Made by a program: the position numbers and the translations under genes
Source: an uncultured Eubacteriales bacterium
GTDB taxonomy: Bacteria; Bacillota; Clostridia; Oscillospirales; Oscillospiraceae
Direction of reading: 5' to 3'
Length of the DNA stretch: 10,098 nt
Assembly (NCBI GenBank): GCA_900553135.1
Contig: USCO01000078.1
Location: 1-10,098 of the forward strand
Notes under the pieces: generated by a model
What the model was told of the DNA's origin: nothing
Database searches by the model: none
The model's input: the letters and a program-made list of their open reading frames with translations, nothing else
Shown here: piece by piece, positions 1 through 3,808 of the stretch
Position numbering within the stretch: the first letter of the stretch is position 1
How the letters are laid out: the number at the start of each line of letters is the position of its first letter

Positions 1-56
1 TTGGGGGGCTCGTCTACCTTCCCGGCGTCGGGAATATTCTTTTTATCGTCAGCCAC
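1..56 (-). CDS. Partial unknown protein, N-terminus only, runs off left edge
   Basis: Reading leftwards, a GTG codon at 56-54 is preceded by AGGAGG (69-64) with 7 nt spacing, a textbook Firmicute start. Only 18 complete codons are visible, giving a hydrophilic, charged N-terminus beginning MADDKKNIPDAGKVDEPP. There is no signal peptide or membrane segment in this piece and too little sequence to assign a family. The gene sits behind a leader with three hairpins (89-177), so its expression may be attenuated. It is divergent from the AT-rich gene at 274. An origin in an integrated element is possible from context but is inference. Confidence 0.6.
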   Translation of the reverse strand, partial: MADDKKNIPDAGKVDEPP

Positions 57-83
57 CTAAAAACCTCCTTTGTTGTGAAATAG

Positions 84-106
84 AAAAAGCCAGCCCGATG
101 GCTGGC
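84..106 (-). terminator. Hairpin plus T-tract in the leader of the left-edge gene
   Basis: On the minus strand a 7-bp perfect stem (GCCAGCC/GGCTGGC, 4-nt loop, 89-106) is followed directly by TTTTT (88-84). It ends 15 nt before the ribosome binding site of the left-edge gene. It therefore looks like an intrinsic terminator or attenuator in the 5' leader rather than an end-of-gene signal. A G5/C5 hairpin just upstream (about 111-125) overlaps an AAAGGAGG sequence. Confidence 0.5.
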
Positions 107-146
107 CTGTGGGGGAGCACCCCCTCCTTTCTCGGTGGGATATATG

Positions 147-177
147 AAAACGCCGCCCATAGTCCCGTTGGGCGGCG
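147..177 (-). terminator. Second leader hairpin, 8-bp GC stem with short T-tract
   Basis: CGCCGCCC (151-158) pairs with GGGCGGCG (170-177) around an 11-nt loop. On the minus strand it is followed by TTTT (150-147). With the hairpin at 89-106 it makes a tandem of terminator-like elements in the same minus-strand leader. The T-run is short, so it could also be a stem with another regulatory role. Confidence 0.4.
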
Positions 178-205
178 TAATTCTTATAACTAAAGCGGTT
201 GGTAA

Positions 206-233
206 TTGCGTCCTGCAAAATAATCGCTATAAT
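206..233 (+). promoter_or_regulatory. Sigma-A-type promoter for the orphan gene at 274
   Basis: A perfect -10 TATAAT (228-233) lies 16 nt after a TTGCGT -35-like box (206-211). The predicted start near 240 would give a leader of about 33 nt before the ATG at 274. The -35 is only half-consensus, but the AT-rich surroundings and position fit. Confidence 0.5.
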
Positions 234-273
234 ATATAGATAGAAATACATTTCCGCAGAAATGAGGAATTTT

Positions 274-1194
274 ATGATACTTAAAGGGATAGCCGCAACA
301 ACTCAAGTCGATGCTCATAACACTCGCATCGCTTTAGAGGCTCTTGAAAGTGCTGCTGAAACTATTGTTCATGGAAAATATGTACCGAGTGTTGGCGTTG
401 AACATGATCCTACCATCATACCCATCGGTAAAATAGTCAACGCCTATGTTGAAAAGATAAATGACACTGACTATGGGCTATACTGTGAACAAGATATGTT
501 TTCTATTTACCCTATGGAGCATGATGGCGTAAAATTTGTTATGCAGAAAAGCCTTGTCGATGACAGACCGCTGGCAACCTCCTATTTAGAACAGCGAGGG
601 AAATTGTTCGTCCAAACTGACTTTGTTAATTTCAAATCCCGGGAGGATGCAGCAGCCTTTTTGAAAGAGTTATCTGACGAATACGATATTGAAACAGGTT
701 ATTGTGGAAGAAAGTCTGCCATACCTGATCCGGAATTAGCCTTTCAATTTTTAGAATCGACAGTAAAGGGTTTGTTTATTTATTTAGCAAGCAAGCCTGT
801 AATTGAAAAAGTTGGCAACCACATAATCGACCACGCTTTATCGGAGTTTGATGGTTTATATGATTTTATCAAAAAGGCCATCATTTCAGCGGCCAAGAGG
901 TTTGTTCCGGCCAATAGACCAGTAACCTATGTGTTTACTGGCAAATATGAATTTGTGATTGAGTTAGTTGTTCAAACCACAAATCCCAATATAGCAATAG
1001 AAGCCATTTGTGAAGAAAAGCTAATTAGTGTAGTTAGCGAGATAGAAAATCTTAAAAAGCATTTTTCAAGTTTTGTCAAAATCCAGTTGGTATATAATAC
1101 GGAAAAAGGACAATGGGAGTTTAACTATATAGCAACAGAAAAAGGCGAGGTTATCGGCACAGAAAAATCCTTTAAGAAATCTTTGAAAAAATAG
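274..1194 (+). CDS. AT-rich orphan protein with N-terminal prohead-protease-like motif
   Basis: This is a 306-residue protein that I cannot assign to a named family. I chose the ATG at 274 over the in-frame ATG at 262 because GAGGA (264-268) sits about 5 nt before it; the upstream start would add MRNF and has no clear ribosome binding site. Residues 1-85 contain a 'GIAATTQVDAHNTRI' opening, then 'VGVEHDPTIIPIGKI' (40-54). That arrangement is reminiscent of phage prohead protease/XkdF-like proteins, where the histidine of the HD motif (here H44) can be catalytic; S93 is a possible but unproven partner. Residues 155-306 are an amphipathic helical stretch followed by beta-rich sequence with a Lys-rich tail, and are unrecognised. 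No signal peptide or convincing membrane span is seen. Codons are A/T-ending, unlike the C/G-ending genes to the right, which suggests transfer. It stands alone with its own promoter and no capsid or packaging genes beside it. Confidence 0.75.
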   Translation: MILKGIAATTQVDAHNTRIALEALESAAETIVHGKYVPSVGVEHDPTIIPIGKIVNAYVEKINDTDYGLYCEQDMFSIYPMEHDGVKFVMQKSLVDDRPLATSYLEQRGKLFVQTDFVNFKSREDAAAFLKELSDEYDIETGYCGRKSAIPDPELAFQFLESTVKGLFIYLASKPVIEKVGNHIIDHALSEFDGLYDFIKKAIISAAKRFVPANRPVTYVFTGKYEFVIELVVQTTNPNIAIEAICEEKLISVVSEIENLKKHFSSFVKIQLVYNTEKGQWEFNYIATEKGEVIGTEKSFKKSLKK

Positions 1195-1217
1195 AACTTG
1201 CTTTCCCCGAAAACAAA

Positions 1218-1250
1218 GATGCCACCAAGATGGCAGCATCTATTGATTTT
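1218..1250 (+). terminator. Weak possible terminator after the orphan gene
   Basis: GATGC (1218-1222) can pair with GCATC (1236-1240), or alternatively TGCC (1220-1223) with GGCA (1232-1235). A T-rich but interrupted tail follows. It lies 23 nt after the stop codon at 1194. The short stem and lack of a clean T-tract make this weak. Confidence 0.25.
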
Positions 1251-1343
1251 CATTGATTATTGGATAAAAACCTCTTGCTTGCTGCGCTAAAACTATTGAT
1301 ACGACTGGATTTTTCCAAGTCCTATAATTACACTCCGACCAAA

Positions 1344-1375
1344 AGTCCGTATTCCGTAAGGAGTACGGACTTTTT
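1344..1375 (+). terminator. Strong intrinsic terminator T1
   Basis: A 12-bp stem (1344-1355 with 1360-1371, one G-T pair) with a GTAA loop is followed by TTTT. The core CGTATTCC/GGAGTACG is shared with the terminator at 1474-1508. No gene ends just upstream on this strand except the orphan gene 150 nt away, so its cognate transcript is unclear. Confidence 0.85.
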
Positions 1376-1393
1376 CTATTTCCAGAGTACCGG

Positions 1394-1455
1394 GAACCAG
1401 CGGCCTCTTGGCGCGCCAGCGCGTAAAATCCGCCGCTGGGCCCACCCGCTGGTTC
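1394..1455. repeat. 10-bp perfect inverted repeat between the twin terminators
   Basis: GAACCAGCGG (1394-1403) is perfectly complementary to CCGCTGGTTC (1446-1455). A second CCGCTGG at 1433-1439 could pair with the same left arm, giving two mutually exclusive folds. The interior holds GGCGCGCC and a CGCG-CCAG-CGCG mini-hairpin. The GC-rich block (about 1388-1452) contrasts sharply with the AT-rich flanks. It could be a structured RNA, the remains of a tRNA locus, or a recombination site. Confidence 0.55.
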
Positions 1456-1470
1456 AAATCCAATCCTAGG
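1446..1470 (+). other. tRNA T-arm-like sequence, possible tRNA 3' remnant
   Basis: GGTTCAAATCC (1451-1461) matches the conserved T-arm of bacterial tRNAs (GG-TTC-A-A-N-T-CC). It is followed after 12 nt by an intrinsic terminator, as after many tRNA genes. No matching 5' acceptor half, D-arm or anticodon arm can be built upstream, the T-stem has one mismatch and a G-T pair, and there is no CCA. It is therefore not a functional tRNA. A tRNA 3' fragment left by an integration event is one reading; coincidence is another. Confidence 0.25.
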
Positions 1471-1473
1471 ATC

Positions 1474-1508
1474 AAAAATTCGTATTCCGCAAGGAGTACG
1501 AATTTTTT
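1474..1508 (+). terminator. Strong intrinsic terminator T2, near twin of T1
   Basis: A 15-bp stem (1474-1488 with 1493-1507, one G-T pair) with a GCAA loop and a six-T run. The core matches T1 while the stem base differs by compensated changes (AGTC/GACT in T1, AATT/AATT here), so the fold is kept although the sequence is not. Confidence 0.85.
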
Positions 1509-1692
1509 CTTTTGCCCATGGTCCATTCTGAACCCACTCTTATTTCCGGGTCTGATTTTCCACAGGGGAAGCTCATAATCTGGAAAGAACACAGGTTTTT
1601 GCCGGAGAGAACGGCGAGAGATATTCTGTTTTTTGCTGCATATGATGAGATTAATGAGAAAAGTGAAAGATTGAACAAGAGAAGGCGGGGGA
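1509..1692. other. Stretch without a supported gene
   Basis: Between terminator T2 and the first small ORF I see no supported gene. A 70-codon open frame beginning at 1512 lacks any ribosome binding site (its upstream is a T-rich terminator tail) and overlaps the better-supported small ORF at 1693. A weak promoter-like pair, TTGCCG (1599-1604) and TATTCT (1622-1627) with 17 nt spacing, could serve the small ORFs but is not convincing. Confidence 0.5.
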
Positions 1693-1773
1693 ATGGTGGA
1701 AAGAATTGTCACAGTGCTCATTGACGAAAATGAGGGGGCGGAGTTACCATATCGGTGTGAAGAAAGGAGCTGA
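1693..1773 (+). CDS. Possible 26-residue small protein
   Basis: The frame starts at an ATG preceded by a G-rich GGCGGGG stretch (weak ribosome binding site) and encodes MVERIVTVLIDENEGAELPY followed by RCEERS. It is acidic with a short hydrophobic start and has no recognised family. Its stop codon lies 5 nt before the ATG of the next small ORF, and its 3' end contains that gene's AAAGGAG, a layout typical of translational coupling. It may be a genuine small protein or a leader peptide for the second ORF. Length alone cannot establish coding. Confidence 0.4.
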   Translation: MVERIVTVLIDENEGAELPYRCEERS

Positions 1774-1778
1774 GGGAA

Positions 1779-1880
1779 ATGCTGATGGACGTTGTCAGCG
1801 TAGCCGCCATGCTGGGTATTGTGGCCGCTATGCTGTGGGCTTTCCAGGCCGACTGCCTGCGCATCAAGCACCACGCTTAA
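1779..1880 (+). CDS. 33-residue probable single-span membrane peptide
   Basis: An ATG with AGGAG 9 nt upstream (1765-1769) opens a 33-codon frame. Residues 4-22 (DVVSVAAMLGIVAAMLWAF) are hydrophobic and long enough for one membrane helix, followed by a Cys and a basic/His-rich end (LRIKHHA), suggesting the C-terminus faces the cytoplasm. The stop is followed after 9 nt by a strong terminator, which supports a real short transcript. No homolog is recognised. It pairs with the small ORF just upstream, and the following ferredoxin is convergent. Confidence 0.55.
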   Translation: MLMDVVSVAAMLGIVAAMLWAFQADCLRIKHHA

Positions 1881-1886
1881 ATGATA

Positions 1887-1926
1887 AAACGGGCCGGAGC
1901 CCCCCTTGGGACTCCGGCCCGCTTTT
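1887..1926. terminator. Bidirectional terminator between small ORFs and ferredoxin
   Basis: CGGGCCGGAG (1890-1899) pairs perfectly with CTCCGGCCCG (1912-1921) around a 12-nt loop. The plus strand continues CTTTTA and the minus strand TTTTATC, so it can serve both convergent genes. The ferredoxin stop codon (1927-1925) lies inside the plus-side tail. Confidence 0.85.
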
Positions 1927-2110
1927 ATGCGGAAACCTCAATGGCGTGGGCGGGACAGCTTTCGGCGGCCTCCTGGGCCAGTCCCTCCTGTTCGGGATAG
2001 ATCTCATCCCGGGCCGCGGCCACCCCTTCCTTGGTCATGAGAAAGACCCCGGGGCACATATTGACGCACAGGCCGCAGCCGTAGCAGTTTCCGTTGACAT
2101 GAATGGTCAT
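1925..2110 (-). CDS. Single-cluster [4Fe-4S] ferredoxin, 61 residues
   Basis: This is a small cytoplasmic electron carrier that passes low-potential electrons between redox enzymes. The true start is the ATG at 2110-2108, with GGAGG about 10 nt upstream; the frame stays open further left only by chance. The N-terminal motif C9-x2-C12-x2-C15-x3-C19-P and a late C52-P (ESCPAHAIEV) match the monocluster ferredoxins of the Thermotoga/Pyrococcus type, where the three closely spaced Cys and the late Cys bind one cubane cluster. In those proteins C19's equivalent forms a disulfide with a Cys eight residues before the last ligand; here that position is L44, so the disulfide cannot form. No redox enzyme lies beside it, so its partner is unknown. 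It is convergent with the small ORFs and divergent from the str operon. Confidence 0.93.
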   Translation of the reverse strand: MTIHVNGNCYGCGLCVNMCPGVFLMTKEGVAAARDEIYPEQEGLAQEAAESCPAHAIEVSA

Positions 2111-2180
2111 GACAGGACCACCTCCCGCCCTAGTATGTCCCTGGAAAGGGCAGATATGCCTCAAAGGACAGGGTGGACAG

Positions 2181-2213
2181 AAAAAAGGCGCTGTTTTCGG
2201 AAAAAAACAGCGC
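2181..2213 (-). terminator. Minus-facing intrinsic terminator between str promoter and ferredoxin
   Basis: GCGCTGTTTT (2188-2197) pairs with AAAACAGCGC (2204-2213) as a perfect 10-bp stem. Only the minus strand has the T-run (TTTTTT, 2186-2181), so it stops leftward transcription. No gene ends on that strand here. It may insulate the ferredoxin gene from antisense transcripts of the str region, or act in the ferredoxin leader as an attenuator. Confidence 0.7.
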
Positions 2214-2232
2214 ATCGCCGGGAAATCCGTAC

Positions 2233-2261
2233 TTGACGGGGACTTGACAAGATGGTATAAT
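2233..2261 (+). promoter_or_regulatory. Strong sigma-A promoter of the str operon
   Basis: TTGACG (2233-2238), exactly 17 nt, then a perfect TATAAT (2256-2261). A second copy of ACTTGAC, giving a perfect TTGACA (2244-2249), lies inside the spacer, only 6 nt from the -10, and cannot serve the same -10. The predicted start near 2268 leaves a leader of about 75 nt. Near-consensus strength fits a translation-machinery operon. Confidence 0.88.
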
Positions 2262-2274
2262 TCCAAATTGCGGT

Positions 2275-2325
2275 GGTAGGGGCAAGTCCGCCCTTTTACC
2301 CGATGAAACAACCCCTTACAAGGGG
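2275..2325 (+). promoter_or_regulatory. Structured 5' leader of the L7Ae-like gene
   Basis: Two local hairpins fit in the short leader: GGTA plus GGGC (2275-2283) with GCCC plus TACC (2290-2300), and CCCCT/AGGGG around a TACA loop (2312-2325) just before the AGGAGGG binding site (2329-2335). They could merely stabilise the mRNA, or be a target for autoregulation by a ribosomal protein. No known leader family was recognised. Confidence 0.35.
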
Positions 2326-2342
2326 AAGAGGAGGGCACCGGG

Positions 2343-2582
2343 ATGTTGGAAGAGTTGAAGACAGCCGCCAAGGTGGTGGGCGCCAAGCAGACCCGGCGCG
2401 CCCTGAAGGACCACCGGGCCAAGCGAGTCTACATGGCTCAGGACGCGGACCCCAGAGTGCTGCAGCCCCTGGTACAGGAAGCTGTGCGCCAGCAGGTCCC
2501 CCTGACTCAGGTCGCCACCATGAAGGATCTGGGCGCGGCCTGCGGGATCGCCGTGGGCGCTGCCATTGCCGCCCAGGTGTAA
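2343..2582 (+). CDS. rplGB: L7Ae/L30e-family ribosomal protein-like (YbxF type)
   Basis: A 79-residue member of the L7Ae/L30e/S12e/Gadd45 family, small RNA-binding proteins of which the Bacillus YbxF type is known to bind kink-turn RNA. AGGAGGG sits 7 nt before the ATG. The family signature is visible at 'KVVGAKQTRRAL' (10-21), and 'RVYMAQDADP' (28-37) and 'GAACGIAVGAAIAAQV' (64-79) fit the central strand and C-terminal helix. Length matches the bacterial short form (about 80 residues). Its place directly before rpsL is the standard Firmicutes order and confirms the identity. Here it is the first gene of the operon, rather than following rpoC as usual. Confidence 0.93.
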   Translation: MLEELKTAAKVVGAKQTRRALKDHRAKRVYMAQDADPRVLQPLVQEAVRQQVPLTQVATMKDLGAACGIAVGAAIAAQV

Positions 2583-2609
2583 ACCACATACTTTTTTCGG
2601 TTTTAGCAG

Positions 2610-2658
2610 AATAAGGTCCTCCTTATTTTGTTAAAATAAATACTAGCCCCACAGGGGC
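2610..2658 (+). promoter_or_regulatory. Two hairpins in the gap before rpsL
   Basis: AATAAGG/CCTTATT (2610-2627, TCCT loop, then TTG) is terminator-shaped but weak and AT-rich. GCCCC/GGGGC (2646-2658, ACA loop) follows and ends 10 nt before the AAAGGAGG of rpsL. Partial termination or an mRNA processing and stability role are both possible. The downstream genes appear to belong to the same operon. Confidence 0.35.
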
Positions 2659-2683
2659 AGAACTCAGGAAAGGAGGAAACACG

Positions 2684-3106
2684 ATGCCTACTTTTAATCA
2701 GCTGGTTCGCAAGGGACGCGAGCAGGTGACCTATAAGTCCACTTCTCCCGCCCTCCAGCACGGCCTGAACACCCTGAAGAACCGTCAGACCGATCTGCCT
2801 TCTCCTCAGAAGAGAGGTGTGTGCACTGCCGTTCGTACTTCCACTCCTAAGAAGCCGAACTCCGCTCTGCGTAAGATCGCCCGTGTGCGTCTGACCAACG
2901 GTTACGAGGTCACCGCCTACATTCCCGGCGTGGGCCACAACCTGCAGGAGCACTCCGTGGTCATGATCCGCGGCGGCCGTGTTAAGGACCTGCCCGGCGT
3001 GCGTTACCACATCATCCGCGGCACTCTGGATACCCAGGGCGTCAACGGTCGTATGCAGGCCCGTTCCAAGTACGGTGCTAAGCGGCCCAAGGCTGGCAAG
3101 AAGTAA
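2684..3106 (+). CDS. rpsL: 30S ribosomal protein S12
   Basis: A universal decoding-centre protein of the 30S subunit, 140 residues. AAAGGAGG lies 7 nt before the ATG. It has the Gram-positive form: about 13 extra residues in the N-terminal extension (around 20-40) relative to E. coli S12. The streptomycin-determining residues are wild type: K56 in TPKKPNSALRK (E. coli K43) and K101 in GRVKDLPGVRYH (E. coli K88). D102 corresponds to the Asp that is beta-methylthiolated in many bacteria. The Lys-rich C-terminus (KRPKAGKK) contacts rRNA. A streptomycin-sensitive S12 is predicted. It is followed by an unusually long structured gap before rpsG. Confidence 0.98.
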   Translation: MPTFNQLVRKGREQVTYKSTSPALQHGLNTLKNRQTDLPSPQKRGVCTAVRTSTPKKPNSALRKIARVRLTNGYEVTAYIPGVGHNLQEHSVVMIRGGRVKDLPGVRYHIIRGTLDTQGVNGRMQARSKYGAKRPKAGKK

Positions 3107-3319
3107 TTTTGCCCGCTTACGGAACGTGGAACTGTTCCGCCGAACCCTAGCCGAAAGGCTACACTGAATTGCATTGTGCGTTTCGCGCAAGGCAAACCCT
3201 GCCTTGCCGGGCGTTTACCCATATATAAATGGGCAGACCTCGGACAGGCATGACAACGGGACCGAAAGAGTTTCGAGTACCTATGATTTCTATATTTTTA
3301 TAAGAAGGAGGGAAGCAAA
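3107..3319 (+). promoter_or_regulatory. 213-nt hairpin-rich rpsL-rpsG intercistronic region
   Basis: At least five local stems can be drawn: GGAAC/GTTCC (3121-3138), TAGCC-GAAA-GGCTA with a GNRA loop (3148-3161), GCAAGGCA/TGCCTTGC (3187-3207, 8 bp, competing with TGCG/CGCA at 3177-3189), CCCAT/ATGGG (3218-3233) and CGAAA/TTTCG (3263-3275). No open frame with a ribosome binding site and no clear promoter is present. In E. coli the rpsL-rpsG gap is the known target of S7 autoregulation; a similar role here is inference from position and structure. Confidence 0.5.
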
Positions 3320-3790
3320 GTGCCCAGAAGAGGAAATGTACCCAAGCGGGAGGTTCTGCCCGATCCGCTGTATAACTCCGTTTTGGTTACCAAGCTGACC
3401 AACAGCATCATGCTGGATGGTAAGAAGGGCGTGGCCCAGAAGGTGGTCTACGGCGCCTTCGATATCATCAAGGAGAAGACTGGCAAGGAGCCCATGGAGG
3501 TTTACACCCAGGCTCTTGAGAACATCATGCCCTCCCTGGAGGTCAAGGCCCGCCGTGTTGGTGGTGCTACCTACCAGGTGCCCATCGAGGTTCGTCCTGA
3601 GCGCCGCCAGACCCTGGGTCTGCGCTGGCTGACCAGCTATGCCCGCAGCCGCGGTGAGAAGACCATGAAGGAGCGTCTGGCCGGCGAGATCATGGACGCT
3701 GCCAACAACCTTGGCGGCGCTGTGAAGAAGCGCGAGGACACCCACAAGATGGCCGAGTCCAACAAGGCGTTCGCTCACTACCGCTGGTAA
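3320..3790 (+). CDS. rpsG: 30S ribosomal protein S7
   Basis: Primary 16S rRNA-binding protein that nucleates assembly of the 30S head and lies at the E site; 156 residues, the usual length. It starts with GTG, with AAGGAGG 8 nt upstream, giving MPRRGNVPKREVLPDPLYNS, the typical S7 opening. 'ARRVGGATYQVPIEVRPERR' (76-95) is the conserved beta-hairpin region and the C-terminal 'NKAFAHYRW' is diagnostic. The GTG start may modestly lower initiation relative to its ATG neighbours. It is preceded by the structured gap and followed after 18 nt by fusA, with which it should be co-translated. Confidence 0.98.
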   Translation: MPRRGNVPKREVLPDPLYNSVLVTKLTNSIMLDGKKGVAQKVVYGAFDIIKEKTGKEPMEVYTQALENIMPSLEVKARRVGGATYQVPIEVRPERRQTLGLRWLTSYARSRGEKTMKERLAGEIMDAANNLGGAVKKREDTHKMAESNKAFAHYRW

Positions 3791-3808
3791 TCCAAAAGGA
3801 GACGAAGT

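Noticed and set aside
118..120. GTG-initiated leader peptide on the minus strand (about 23 codons, overlapping the left-edge gene start)
   Set aside because: The AAAGGAGG lies only 2 nt before the GTG, too close for normal initiation, and falls in a G5/C5 hairpin. Possible but not supportable.
1385..1474. Complete tRNA gene
   Set aside because: Only the T-arm-like motif is present. No 7-bp acceptor stem, D-arm or anticodon arm can be paired upstream at the right distances.
1512..1724. 70-codon plus-strand frame after terminator T2
   Set aside because: Its start directly follows the T-rich terminator tail with no ribosome binding site, and it overlaps the small ORF at 1693 in another frame.
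1293..1874. 193-codon minus-strand frame through the twin terminators
   Set aside because: It crosses both strong terminators and the two small ORFs, has no ribosome binding site and no recognisable protein features.
2273..2614. 113-codon plus-strand frame overlapping the L7Ae-like gene
   Set aside because: It begins within a few bases of the predicted transcription start, lacks a ribosome binding site, and overlaps a conserved family member in another frame.
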